Shown: positions 35,531 to 46,612 of the stretch, piece by piece
Layout: every line of letters starts with the position of its first letter
How positions within the stretch are numbered: the stretch's first letter is position 1
Translations under genes and position numbers: made by a program
The notes under the pieces: generated by a model
The model's database searches: none
Told to the model about the DNA's origin: nothing
What the model saw: the letters and a program-made list of their open reading frames with translations, nothing else
Source of the DNA: Liolophura sinensis
Lineage: Eukaryota > Mollusca > Polyplacophora > Chitonida > Chitonidae
Assembly (NCBI RefSeq): GCF_032854445.1
Contig: NC_088300.1
Location: 12,681,191-12,745,190 of the forward strand
Reading direction: 5' to 3'
Length of the DNA: 64,000 nt

Positions 35531-38104
35531 TCCACAACCGACACAATCATAGCATCTAAGCCTATCTTACACTCCAAAAATTATATTTTAGGAAATTTGA
35601 CGTAAAGTCATCTGGGTGATGCTAGAATGTATTCTGTTCTTGAAGCAGATTACTCTGTTAAATATAACCCAAATAGTTTATTAATTCGACATAACCATTC
35701 CATTAGACTAACGGAATATTACGTTGAATGTGACACAATACTGCGTCATAATAAATTTAACAGATTAATTCTTTGAGTGTAAAACGAAAATCCTAGCTCT
35801 TGACCGATTGGATAGGCTGCGGAAATACATCAGGAATTTTTTTCCAATAGCCTCACCATACTTGATCTAAACGCTCATGAGTAAAACATCAATCCGCAAT
35901 CAAATAAATAAATTATAATCTACAATCACCAATCAAATAGGTAAATAGTAACATAATGTATAGGCTGCTGTATACTATTGCATGTTCATGTAGTGAACAT
36001 GAGGTAGGAAAAGGTATAGTTCAATCACACACGATTACTTGGACTGAAGATCATGGTTTTACATAAATACGTCTAAATTTCATCAAGCAAATTTCTCCAA
36101 TCATCACAGCATAAGGTACACGTACGAATCCCGTTAAAACGCAAATCCTTTTCTTTGTCCATCACAAGCCAGTGGGTACATCAAGGAATACTATATTTTT
36201 TACAGTCGTTCTGCTCGGTTTCCTCCCATCATAATACTGGTCGTCGTCGTATAAGTGAAATATTTTTGAGTAGGGCGTAAAAACACCAATCAAAGAAATA
36301 AATAAATAAGTAAATATAAACTTCCATAAATGAAATCAAAAATTTCTAAAATATTTTTGCTTGCCACTTGTTCCCGTCTCGTAATTCCACACGGCCGAGT
36401 ACACAGCGATTTTCCTTGTCAATATATAGTACAATCTGGAGGATCTCGACACTGAGGGGTATGCGTAACCCCGACAGCCCTTCTCCACTTTATGACATAT
36501 GGCTTTATTGTTAAACACCGTAAAGTAAACAGTAACTCGATGCCACAAAAGAAATAACACAGCTTCTCGAGAAAACGCCCCAAGTTTTGAAGCAGGGGGT
36601 TAGAAATGTCACTCTAGAGGAAGTTTTAGTTAAAACAGTTAAGGTGACGAGGGGGAAGAACCCTAGCGTGTCGTAAATAAACAGTCTCTAGTTAACGATG
36701 GGTCGGTCAAAGAACCGTTCACCCTAGGGGAACACAGATTGGCATATGAAATGATAAAAGTTGCCACACGGACTAATTGGCTGGGCTATCGGGTATCACA
36801 GGCCGATCTGGAGGACTTGTGATTGTAGAGGAGGTGTTAGCGGCCTTCACGGCGGCACCCAGCGCGGGACAATCGGCAGCAACAACACCACAACATACAA
36901 GCCAAAAACTGAACCTGAGAACTCACTGTTTCCCGGATCAACGGTATCGCAAATTGCCCCCAGTGGTTTCTTCTGCATTCTCAGTGACTGTCCTTAGCAG
37001 GCAAGCCATGCGGTATGCTGTTTCACAACAGTCCGCCTACTATATGGGCATTATACACTGAGTTGTTTCCAGACCGACGTAGGCCTACATGTAAATGTAA
37101 TGAACACATACATAAGTCTGACACAGTGATCCAACCGTACGATTTTTCGTTGATGGCTATATACTGTTTTATAAAATACATCCAACACAAAGCAATGAAC
37201 TGACTGCTTTCAATTCATTGCTGATAAACACATTGCAGTAAAAGGCCAAGATTGCTAACGTTACTTGTAGGCCTAAATAGAAACCTAACGGGCAATTCAT
37301 ACAAAACATTTTCGTAAATGCTGTAGCTAGGCTAATTGCGAAGCGGGAACATTATCAAATGGAACAGAAAGCTTGCAGTTATGTTGACCTACGTCCATGT
37401 AAATTATACCCATTTTCACGGCGCAAAGTTCTGTTCGAGTTGACTATGTACAAGTAGCCTAGGTTATATTTTGTTAGGTATCATAGGATCCTACTGATGC
37501 CGCCCGATTATGGATCTATGAATATATAATTTTATTTTACCGATATTCTGGGAACACATGGCCTTGGTAAGTTTTGCACTTGCTAGGGTGGTATAGGATA
37601 ACGTTGAGCAGGTCTACTAGAGAGCTAAATAACCAATGACGCTTAGTCCGACATCATATTGCCCGCCTTACCTCCCTTTAGCTATCATAAGCGATATCAA
37701 GTAGGCCTATGCTGTAGGCCTAAAGCAGCTATTTGGCCTGGGTTCATTTGTGATTAAAATAATACACTAAAATGTGATCTTTGAAAAGCACACAAACGTC
37801 TGCCTTAGCTTTATAGTGGTTATACATGATAACGTGTAGACATACAAACGCCTGTCAACAAAAAGACCAAGAACACTACTGTAGTCTTCCTACTGCTTGA
37901 TAAGCATACTCTACACTCCAAGAACGTGTTTATATACAAAGAAAAAATTGCTTTTTACATTTCTAGAATTCCACAGTATCATAGCAGCACTACCCCAAGT
38001 ATGGAACGATGACGTTTCCATTCAAAATATTAGCGAAATTACCTTGAGTCCTAGTATAAACATAAGTCATTTTGGACCAGCATAGTCAGTCACAACCGCG
38101 CGTG
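35531..38104. other. Intergenic stretch before the KDEL gene
   Basis: Apart from one SINE-A copy (36205-36315) and a tail-like scrap near 35870-35940 (CAATCAAATAAATAAAT), nothing is recognised. Two overlapping frames at 36761-37061 (78 and 94 codons) match no family I know. Confidence 0.4.
36205..36315 (+). mobile_element. SINE-A 3' fragment
   Basis: GCTCGGTTTCCTCCCATCAT, then CGTCGTCGTATAAGTGAAAT, then AAACACCAATCAAAGAAATA. Head and hairpin are absent and the sequence is moderately diverged. Confidence 0.82.
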
Positions 38105-38112
38105 TATATTTA
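38105..38112 (+). promoter_or_regulatory. TATA-like box of the KDEL gene
   Basis: TATATTTA in a CGCGTGTATATTTATCTCCC context lies 66 bp upstream of the ATG at 38171. It would place transcription start near 38135-38145 and leave a short 5' leader. This is inferred from spacing alone. Confidence 0.4.
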
Positions 38113-38170
38113 TCTCCCTTTGGTAGCTCTTTCGACCTGCAAACAACCGCATCAAGAGTCAGCAGTGAGC

Positions 38171-38338
38171 ATGGATTTCAGAATGGGAAAATCAACTGTT
38201 ATTTTGTTAAGTATAGGAATGTTTGTGTTTTGTATGAGTTTTGTGATCTGCGATGATAAGACTGATGATGTTAATATGGATGATGAAACCTTAGAATACG
38301 CCAAGGGCTCAGTTTGCGGCTATTGTTCGTATTGCAAG
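38171..38338 (+). CDS. ER-retained cysteine-rich protein (HRC C-terminus-like), exon 1
   Basis: First of five exons (168, 72, 55, 37 and 88 bp; total 420 bp, 139 residues, every junction in phase with GT-AG introns). This exon encodes a signal peptide (MDFRMGKSTVILLSIGMFVF ... VIC, about residues 1-27), an acidic linker (DDKTDDVNMDDETLE) and the first cysteine cluster CGYCSYC. ATG 38171 is the first in-frame ATG. The whole protein has 14 cysteines after the signal peptide, mostly CxxC, then an Asp/Lys-rich helix-like tail ending KDEL. It should be secreted into the ER and retained there. The CKYCYLC...CDTICKPG block recalls, from memory, the C-terminal cysteine-rich region of the sarcoplasmic reticulum protein HRC, without the histidine-rich repeats. 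Function unknown; metal binding or disulfide chemistry is possible. Confidence 0.85.
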
Positions 38339-38556
38339 GTAGGTCTAGTTAGCAGGTTGTTGTTGTAACAAGGACTCGATTGAGGTGTTTCATTCTTATG
38401 TATTTCATGAAATAAATCACCTCTTTAAGTCTAGGATGTTTGTATTGTACACCTCATTATGTTTTTGTGTATACATAAAAATGAGTGAAAGACGTAACAG
38501 CTCATTAAATTGTTAAAGTCACAGCATATTATTCTAGGACATTTATTTGTTCACAG

Positions 38557-38628
38557 TTTTGTAAACTTTGCGACGAGGACTGTCCTTGTGATACGAGCCC
38601 GAGTCAGCCAAACTGTAAAATGTGTAAA
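38557..38628 (+). CDS. ER-retained cysteine-rich protein, exon 2
   Basis: A 24-codon exon between TTCACAG and GTAAGT, phase 0 at both ends. It reads FCKLCDEDCPCDTSPSQPNC then KMCK, with six cysteines. Its length, multiple cysteines and exact fit between exons 1 and 3 support it, although it is too short to stand out alone. Confidence 0.85.
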
Positions 38629-39090
38629 GTAAGTAGCTAATTCAGAAGTATTCTGTAGACGGGTCAGAAGTTGACCAGCCTTTTGTGTCTAAAGCAAAAT
38701 GTCCGCCCATTGTTCAAGCATTGGGGAAAAGGTCACTTTTTTCCATTTCGCCAGCGACTAGTAAGACCTACTTGTACAAAGTAACGTAGGGAAAACTTTA
38801 CAGAAATACTCAAACTATCTGGAAAGCTGAAAGTTATACAAATCCAGTGGGTACAAGATGGCTGACAGAGATTAAAAAAAATAGGCATTTTCCTATGCAA
38901 TAATGTGGGGAGGACCGTTTTCTTCACCCATGCTGTTTGTTACTAAGAAGATCACGGGGTCTCTATCTTCCGATCTGTCTCACAGAATTTGCATGTTTTC
39001 TCTCATTTGTTTTCCCAACTGATTATTGCACATGAATTAAAAATCACATTTGAAATGAGCATTCTGATTCTGTCTTTGGTGGCCAAAGTG

Positions 39091-39316
39091 TGCCAGCGCG
39101 GCAGATTGACCCAGGAGCCTTTCATCAATGCGGTCGCTGTGAGTTCAAGTCCAGATCATGCTGTCTTCTACTCTGCCTGTATGTGGGAAGGTCTTTGCAG
39201 CAACCTAGGGATGGTTGTGGGTTTCCCCGGTTTCCTCCCACCATAATGCTGGCATTCGTCTTATAAGTGAAATATTCTTGAGTAGGGCATAAAATACCAA
39301 TCAAATAAATAAATAA
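39091..39316 (+). mobile_element. SINE-A copy in intron 2 of the KDEL gene
   Basis: Carries part of the head (GCCAGCGCGGCAGATTGACC, CAATGCGGTCGCTGTGAGTT with B-box GAGTTCAAGTCC), the core with a shortened hairpin region, and a (AAAT)n tail. It lies in sense orientation in intron 2 (38629-40435). Confidence 0.88.
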
Positions 39317-40435
39317 AGTAAATAATAGAGGGGTCTCTCTCAGGTTGCTTTGATGCACCAAAGAGGAGCATGTTTCTACAAAATATTACTATAAATTAGC
39401 ATTAGTTTGTCCATCAATAATTTGCCTTCTCGACGATGTTTAGTTTAGATTGACATGTGGTACCATGTCAATACTTTGAAATGGCAACAAGGTTCATTTT
39501 TGCTTCCCACTCCAGTTTTTTAAATAAATATATTTTTATATAAAACATCGAAATGTGCAGCAGTTGAGTTGCTTGCTTTTACTTCAATGCACATAACCAC
39601 AGTCCTTTGAAAGTGCAAATTTATTATTGGCACATGTACAGGCATGCATGTATGAAGGTGAACTTTGCGGCCATTTTAAAGTGCTGGAATTGATACATTG
39701 CCATCCATGCTTAAGCTAAACACATCCATGAAGGTAAATTATTGGTGAATGAGCCCATACTAATATTATATGTAGAAACAAGGTCCTTGTACTGTCAGCT
39801 GTTTGCTCAAAATACTTTTTAGTCACTGAAACTGAGTGACTTTGGTTAGTATAATATAAATGTCAGGATAATGAGAAATAAATGCAGAAAATGTCAAACT
39901 AAAGCCTGGTAGGGTCAGTGCCCTCTTCATTACGTAATACATTGTGAGATTTGAAATTTATTGTCGACAGGAGTTATTTTTTCCAAGTTTTTATATATTT
40001 ATTTCTGGGAAATTTTAGTTTTAGGTGTACTGTAATTGTAGAACAGTTTACAGAGTGGGTATCAAAAACTAGGTCACTAATAAGATCAGATTAAAAATAT
40101 AGCAATATGTATAACAATTTGAACGCCACTGAGATCCAAGCACTTACCTTTACACACCTTTCTCGTCTGTCAAGGACAAATGTCAGAATCTTGCAGTAAG
40201 GAAATGCCGAAATTTTATGTTGAAATATGTACAAAATATGCTTCTGTGTAACAAGAAGTTAACTCAGTCTGAAAAGTTAAGTAGAAACTGCCTATGTTAC
40301 TTGTGTATTTACTCATTTATATTGCATTCAACACTTACTTCTGTCATACTAAACACTTTGCATAAAATCCTGCTAAGCCAAGGTAAAATGCTTTCTGATA
40401 TTTTTTAAAATTCATGTGATGTGGTTTGTTTTCAG

Positions 40436-40490
40436 TATTGCAAATATTGTTACCTATGCAAGGGTGTTTGTGACACCATATGTAAACCAG
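40436..40490 (+). CDS. ER-retained cysteine-rich protein, exon 3
   Basis: 55 bp between TTTTCAG and GTAAGC, phase 0 to phase 1. It encodes YCKYCYLCKGVCDTICKP plus the first base of Gly, five cysteines. This is the part most like the HRC C-terminal motif, and it directly extends the CxxC ladder of exon 2. Confidence 0.86.
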
Positions 40491-41020
40491 GTAAGCTAGC
40501 TTAGCTTATACTCTTCTGACTTGACGACTCTTGATCTTTTAGAGTTTGCAATCAGTTAGAATACCTTCCTTTTGTCAATGTTGTCTGCCTCAACATACAG
40601 TTCCATTATACATGTAGGTTTGCCTGGACCTCTGGAAATGTAATGCTCAGCTTAGCTGGTGTGTACAAATGTTTACGTTCTTAGAAGACACGTGATTGTA
40701 AATTACATTTATTTGCAAATTACATTTGTTTGTAAATTACATTTACTTGTATATAACATTTATTTGTGTAAAAAATATATACATTTACTTACTGTTGCAT
40801 GTATATCAGTTGTTGTTCAGCTGTTGAAAAGGAGCTCAAATCTATTAGGAACTTGAATTTATTAGAATACCAAAAGAACATTATCTGAATGCACATGTAG
40901 TTTTTGGTTTAAATGGTCTTCTTGCAATAGGTTTATTTCCTTCAAAAGATGCCACTTTCTCCGTTTCCTGAGTGAACGACAGCCTATACATGTGATGTCA
41001 CGTGCTGTAATGTTATATTA

Positions 41021-41243
41021 GGGGCCTCCATGGCTCAGATGGCTAGCGCAGCGTAAAGACCTAGGAGCTTCTCACCAATGTGGTCGTTGTGAACTCATGC
41101 TGGCTTCCTCTCCGGCCGTAATTGAGAAGGTCTGTCAGTAACCTGCGGATGTTGTGGGTTTCCTTCTGGATGTTGCCCGTATAAATGAAATATTTTTGAG
41201 AATGGCGCAAAACACCAATCAAATAAATAAATAAATAAAAGTT
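41021..41243 (+). mobile_element. Full-length SINE-A with A-box and 11-bp target-site duplication
   Basis: The only copy with the complete head: GGGGCCTCCATGGCTCAGAT, where TGGCTCAGATGG fits the Pol III A-box TRGCNNAGYNGG, then GGCTAGCGCAGCG. Its B-box is damaged (GAACTCATGC) and the hairpin region is partly lost. It is flanked by ATGTTATATTA at 41010-41020 and 41244-41254 and lies in intron 3 of the KDEL gene. It proves a tRNA-type Pol III origin for the family. Confidence 0.92.
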
Positions 41244-41328
41244 ATGTTATATTAAAAACATAAAAATAACTTCCATTTATGGTCTTTACTATGAATTATA
41301 AAGTGTGTTCAGTTTACCATCTACTGAG

Positions 41329-41498
41329 TCATGCTGGCTTCCTCTCCGACCGTACATGAGAAGGTCTGTCAACATCCTGCGGATGATTGTGGGTTTCCAC
41401 CGGGCTCTGCCCGGTTTCCTCCCACCACAATGCTGGCCGCCATCATATAAGTGAAATATTCTTGAGTACGACGTAAAGCATCAATCAAGTAAGTAAAA
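41329..41498 (+). mobile_element. SINE-A copy in intron 3 of the KDEL gene
   Basis: Begins at ATGCTGGCTTCCTCTCCGAC, keeps the CCGGGCTCTGCCCGG hairpin and the core, and ends CATCAATCAAGTAAGTAAAA. It is separated by only about 85 bp from the full-length copy upstream. Confidence 0.9.
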
Positions 41499-41630
41499 AC
41501 ATACTAAGAACGCGATACTGCCGATTTCTTGTCCGTGGCTGTTTGAGGATAGCTTCCCGGGCAAGGTATTATTGTAAGTCATTGTGGAGTGTTAAGTGAA
41601 ACATTTCTTTCCATGCTTCTCTTCAAACAG

Positions 41631-41667
41631 GTGGAATAGTGGACAAGGTTTCTGCTGCTATTGTGAA
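41631..41667 (+). CDS. ER-retained cysteine-rich protein, exon 4
   Basis: A 37-bp micro-sized exon between CTTCAAACAG and GTAAGT, phase 1 to phase 2. It encodes GGIVDKVSAAIV and two bases of Asn. The PGG-hydrophobic-helix pattern right after the last cysteines matches the layout remembered from the HRC C-terminus (a PGS/G then an amphipathic stretch). The frame works only with these exact borders, which supports the model. Confidence 0.82.
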
Positions 41668-41951
41668 GTAAGTTTTGTGATATGTCTTTTTCGGTGATTA
41701 ATTACTCGGTTAAACGAGATGAAATTAAGTTCAGAGGGTTTTTGCTTTAATGAACATAACATCAGTTAAGAAAGAAAAACCAATAGTAAAATCAGAACAT
41801 CGGTTTGATTTATTCTGAACAGCTTGACTGACTTGGTATATCTGTATGAGGAAAAAATGGAATTTTCCCATTATTTGGTTTCTGTGCTTCGTGTTTTTTT
41901 TTTTGCTCTTGGTATCATATTCTTAGTCGTTATCTGGATTCTTTTTTGCAG

Positions 41952-42039
41952 CTCTCTGCCCTATGCCAACCGTGATGAGATTGACAAAGATATAGACTCT
42001 GTAAAAAGCTGGATAGATAAAACAAAGGATGAGTTGTAA
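41952..42039 (+). CDS. ER-retained cysteine-rich protein, exon 5 (KDEL terminus)
   Basis: Terminal exon after a long pyrimidine tract (CTTTTTTGCAG). It completes Asn and reads SLPYANRDEIDKDIDSVKSW then IDKTKDEL and TAA. The charged segment should be helical, and KDEL is the classical ER-retrieval signal read by the KDEL receptor. No AATAAA lies close by; ATTAAA at 42689 is the nearest candidate poly(A) signal. Reading the upstream pyrimidine tract as part of the exon would give a false membrane segment. Confidence 0.88.
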
Positions 42040-42951
42040 ATCAAATTGTATAATATGTGTGTCTGTTTTATTTTGTTGTGGTCTGTGTGATATGATTTAT
42101 CTAGAGAGCAAAGAAGCAAATATCTCATTTAGTAACAAAATTGTATTCTCTTGTGGTGTATAGATAGCTGTTATGTGATTTTGTGCAAATGAGACTAAAG
42201 ATTGTCATTTACCTGAAAAACCGAAACTATGATAATAGTAATGTATTTGAAAACGTGCCTGAAAGTCCGTGAAACTTCTGGTTAAATAACCAGTTAATGT
42301 GTAAAACGTGAGATCAATTCGCTTGTGTGATTGTGTGTTTTTGATGAGAATTACAAATGCTATGCGATCCAGCTTTGTGCTTTTTTTGTAGATCTGTAAG
42401 AAATTGCCATACAAAACCTGTTTAGAGAACTTTAGAGAAGTAATCGCTAGATAGGAGTGGATGGTTGGTCATCAGTGTAATAGACCTAAAGCTAGTGGGA
42501 CATTGCTCTAGACCATATTCGTGAACGATCAATTTTTTACATGGGCAGGTGAAAATAGAATCAAACAACCTAATAGTGTTTCACAAATACTGACTTATGC
42601 TGACTAGTGCACTGGCATGTGCAACCAGTAGATACAAACGTATGTACATTTCACTGTATTGGCTCTCCTGGTGTCCCAGTTATCATTCATTAAATCGTGC
42701 ATTCACGAAACTTTCAGATAAAACGGTGTTATATTTAAATGTACAGTACCTCTGCACGTGAGTCTTTTACTCCTAATTGGTGTGAAATGTATGCAGTTTT
42801 TATGCGCAGTATTTCCTGTAGATGTACATCTAAAGCACAAGGTGACGTTAACTGTACACAAGTTCTCGCGGAGATTCTTATTCTCATAGAGAGACACAAT
42901 CTGGTATTACATACATGTTACTTCTAGACGTAATTTCTGTAACCTTAGGGT
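42040..42951. other. KDEL gene 3' flank / probable 3' UTR, otherwise empty
   Basis: AT-rich non-coding DNA after the KDEL stop. The first part is likely 3' UTR. Short antisense frames carry no recognisable content. Confidence 0.4.
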
Positions 42952-43088
42952 TACGTGGGAAGGTCTGATAGCAACTTCAGGATGGTCGTGGGTTTCCCTC
43001 GGGCCCTGCCCGGTTTCCTCCCACCATAATGCTGGCCGCCGTCGTATAAGTGAAATATTCTTGAGTAAAACACCAATGAAATAAATAA
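42952..43088 (+). mobile_element. SINE-A copy, 5'-truncated
   Basis: ACGTGGGAAGGTCTGATAGC, then GGATGGTCGTGGGTTTCCCT, then a hairpin region with one change (CGGGCCCTGCCCGG), then CTGGCCGCCGTCGTATAAGT. A stretch of about 10 bp after TTGAGTA is deleted relative to other copies. Confidence 0.88.
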
Positions 43089-43120
43089 CCAAATGTCACA
43101 ATGTGTAGGTCCAATCTTAA

Positions 43121-43902
43121 AGTGAACATAAAGTCAAGCACTAAAGCTGAATTTATGAAGTGGCATTCCAGAAATGTTCTTAAAATATTTAAAAAGATCT
43201 TCACCGCTTATCAACAGTCGTCAGTACTTAGCCACTCATTTGGTGACGCCATTTTGCCATTTTACAGCTAACTAGAGCGACGTCACAAAACCTAGGAGCT
43301 CTCCCGTACCATGAGTATTGAATAATGTGACAAATAGACAATACAAACTAAAACCCCAGATACCCATCTAAAGAGTATCAGCTCTGTTCCTTGTTCAAAA
43401 GGCCGATGTTTTTTGTTAGTTTGGCGCACGGTCAGGCCTATGGTCTTGGACATAAACCTGCTTCAGCGGTTCTTGTCCTCGTCTTCCATAGGTGTAAGCA
43501 TTTGGGTTAGCCGGCTGTACCGACTAGAGGAATATAGCGAACATAGCAGGACCTTCTGATTCTCATTCCCATGCTTATAAAAGTTAATCCCCAAATTCAA
43601 TTTATTGAATCGATATCTGTCTATCCCCTTTAAGAAACGATACGGACAATCGAGAGCTAATGGGATTTTTGACGTGACAGCCAATTATCACGTGACACTT
43701 TCAGCGCTAGTGATTGGCCAAGTTCATAGGGGCTTGTACAACATGGCTACTCGGAGTGAATTTCCTGTCGGTGCCATATCGCCAATGCTTAACTTCATCT
43801 TCTCGGCTTTCATAACTTCACAGAATTTTTTACACATTTTTCTGCGATGACTGTCGTATATCATTTTTCTGTGTATACTTAGTGGCAGATTTTATGTTCA
43901 CT
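43121..43902. mobile_element. TTAA-type MITE with AGTGAACATAAA termini (782 bp)
   Basis: The ends are inverted repeats: AGTGAACATAAAGTC on the left and, reverse-complemented, AGTGAACATAAAATC on the right (14 of 15 match). Flanks are TTAA (43117-43120) and TTGA (43903-43906), the latter one change from TTAA. The interior holds ACGCCATTTTGCC, like the CTCCATTTTGCC in the element at 61489, and no transposase. Confidence 0.6.
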
Positions 43903-43906
43903 TTGA

Positions 43907-44805
43907 CACTTCTTGTTACGTCCGGGAAAGCATTTAATAAATCCTTGTGTGTTCTTGGGTCAGAATTTTGTTTGTATTATTCTGTACCTTGTTGCGAAGT
44001 AATGATGATCATGACGTAAATCACCAGTGACTTAGCTAAATGTACCTATAATATCTTATTAATATTGTATCATATATGAATTACCTACCAACTTTGTGTG
44101 GTCAGACGTATTTACGTTTATAATAAGATTTTTTTAAAGAAACATTCCGTTGTGAAAGCTTTTTAGAAATATCATTTTGAACTCGTTTTAAGTATACTTT
44201 CATCTTTTTTTCAGTTTACGTACATTGTCTTTCTTAATCGATACTGTTCCTTCATTACTGACCATATTTGGAAATATCTTCATCTCTTGCTACCTCTAGG
44301 TACATAAGGCTTTTGTGTATATTATGGATTGTTATACATGTATAGTATGCAATGTTCCTCTTACATTCCAGTCGGTCTAGTAACTCCCAAATGCTTAATA
44401 CATTTAGTTTGTGACAAAATAATCAAATCAGTTTTAGTCATGAGTGATTAAAAGACTTTTTTACGTATACGAGTCATCGAAATGGATTTCTTATTAGTGT
44501 CGTATAATTCTTGGTATATATGCGGGGTTGATATCACGATCAGTTGGTGTGTTTGTCTGTCTAACAGTAAACAGTATATAGCATGGGTTGTGATGAAAAT
44601 TTGGAAGTGCCATGGCGTCCATCTGAAGATGTCTTTTTTGGGTTGCACTCCGTAAAATATTATCCAAGTTATCTATGTCTATATTGAAGATGGAATCTGG
44701 ACTTCACGGCTCGTCAAAACAACTCTCCCTTGACCATTCAACAGAATTCCTGTAATATTGGAGGTGTGTGTTGAGTTACATTCACCGCCTGAGGTTGAGG
44801 TGTTC
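43907..44805. other. Intergenic stretch with nothing recognised
   Basis: AT-rich, short frames only. It ends at a strong inverted repeat. Confidence 0.45.
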
Positions 44806-44894
44806 AGATGGTCACCCAGTCAAGGCCGTTTTTCGTCACAGAGGTCGCCAAGTGGTAGAGTTGACAAAAGACGGCCTTGACTGGGTGATCATCT
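44806..44894. repeat. Hairpin, arms about 33 bp, loop about 23 bp
   Basis: The left arm starts AGATGGTCACCCAGTCAAGG and the right arm ends CCTTGACTGGGTGATCATCT. The inner 24 bp pair with one mismatch, and extension to 33 bp adds two more. The loop contains GTCGCCAAGTGGTAGAGT, which looks like a tRNA A-box region. The size fits a microRNA precursor, a fold-back remnant or a degraded tRNA-related element; the sequence alone cannot decide. Confidence 0.75.
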
Positions 44895-45684
44895 AGCTTG
44901 GATTTCGAAGCCAAATGCGGTAACTACACAGTGGTTTCACTGTTTGTCAAGAGTCACTCGTTTCAAGAAATCGCCGTTTTAGCGACTAAAGTCAGACAAA
45001 TTCTTCTAAATAATAAAATTCGCCTTAATTAATAGGTAGTCGCCGTACATGTATAGGCTTGTAAAACAATGTATTTCACTGATACATTAGCGATATTGAT
45101 GTGATCTTATATGAAGCCATTAAGATGGTATCCATGACACATAGTGCCGTGACAAACTACATAGGCTTACCACATGCATCTATTTCGTATTATCGTTTAT
45201 GTTCGCATTAAGCAATTTATAAAGGTTTTCGAACAGACTTTAAAGGCACCCAATAAGTTAACGTACGTAGCCTAAATCGATGCTGCAAATTTATATAGCC
45301 TTCAAAAACTTTCTTTCGGCAGATGAGTGAAGCAGTCATTTTTAATGAAATCTGCGAGTTTAGTGCATCACTTGAAACCCCGGTACACGTCACCTCCCCC
45401 CCACCCCCCCACTCCCACCGTACGTCAATTGAACACTTGTTGTCCGCCGACTAAACGGTGGGTTCGTACGATGGATGACTCGCGGCAAACAGTGGACCCA
45501 GTGTGTAAGTTTTGTTATTTTCCAATGTAGCAGGATTTGAAGGTGAAGCGTGAAAAATAAGAGTTGCATTTAGTAAGTGGTATCAAAAGATGGGTTGTAC
45601 TTTTGATTCAAATTGCATCATTTGTTTGTGAATAGTTGTGAAAAGTTCGGTTGAAGTGGCGTGGACCTGGTTAGGGGCATACCT

Positions 45685-45925
45685 AAAGGCTTTATAAGTT
45701 GGACTTGTTTCTGCCCCGCTTGGCGCTCAGCACTGAGAGGATGAGCAAAGAAACACGACTGTTTGACCCGGTGTCAGTATAATATGACTGGGCGGGGTGT
45801 CATGTCTGGTGTCTCCGGCATGATACTCCAGTGACAGCAGAATTCTGGCAACGTGGATTTGCCCTGCCAAAAGAAGACGCAGTACCTAAAGACTTCGTCG
45901 TTATGTGACTGAAAAGTTATTTAGT
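45685..45925 (+). mobile_element. SINE-B copy, partial
   Basis: The central block TTTGACCCGGTGTCAGTATA then ATATGACTGGGCGGGGTGTC corresponds to TTGACCCGTTTCAGTATAAT then GGCTTGGGCGGGGT in the complete copy at 46909. It ends near TCGTCGTTATGTGACTGAAA. The tRNA head and CACT tail are not clear. Confidence 0.65.
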
Positions 45926-46399
45926 TTGATGTAAATCCCCAGGCACATACATCCATTTAACCAGCATGTGCCGTGATTGGTTTTCTTTATACGGAAGTCG
46001 CCCAGTCGTCTTTGTGGATATGGCTTCAAAGTATATCCATGTCAGATTAGTATTCAGTGTAGCAAGGTACCACACGGATGCCAAGTTCAAACCAGATAAT
46101 TGTTCCTCTTTATCTCAAAGAATCGTATGTACATCTAGCAGATGTTTGGCATGTCTGAAATGCTCTAGTTAGAAACCACTGGTCCTTCACTACTGATTTC
46201 GGGGGGTAAAATTCATGTAAGACAAGATCACGATTTAAAGCGAAATTTAATTGCATGTAGTTGCATCAGATAGACACGCGTTTTAGGTTTAAGTTCAGGT
46301 TTTGCATAACTATCCCTGAATTTATATGTTCGAATCTAAAGCCAAACGTCCATTGTGAACGGCTCCCATGGCTCAGACTGTGGCCTGCTCCATAATCAA

Positions 46400-46612
46400 T
46401 TTATTTATTTATTTGATTGGTGTTTTACGCCGCACTCAAGAATGTTTCACTTATACGACGGCGAACAGCATTATGGTGGGACGAAACCGGGCAATGTCTG
46501 CTTATTGTCACCAAGGCCCGACAAAGAGAGACAGAGCGGTTATGTCAAAATTCCTTGTCAATAGCTGGGTTTGAACCAGCACCCCGTGTGTCCTCGCAAT
46601 TAAAAGACACCT
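46400..46612 (-). mobile_element. SINE-A copy with an alternative tRNA-like head
   Basis: On + it reads TTTATTTATTTATTTGATTG, the core, then TTTGAACCAGCACCCCGTGT. Read on the minus strand the head has CTGGTTCAAACCC, a good Pol III B-box, in a context different from the GAGTTCAAGTCC heads elsewhere. The copy at 57709 shares this head. Confidence 0.85.

Noticed and set aside
36761-37061. Two overlapping frames of 78 and 94 codons
   Set aside because: They compete for the same DNA, match nothing known and lack splice or promoter evidence.
41824-42039. Single-exon membrane protein in this frame
   Set aside because: The hydrophobic stretch is the translated pyrimidine tract of an intron. The real coding part begins at 41952 as exon 5 of the KDEL gene.
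45450-45510. Possible first exon ATGGATGACTCG... with a GTAAGT donor
   Set aside because: Only 11-12 codons, no recognisable content, and no in-phase partner exon found downstream; chance ATG plus donor is likely.
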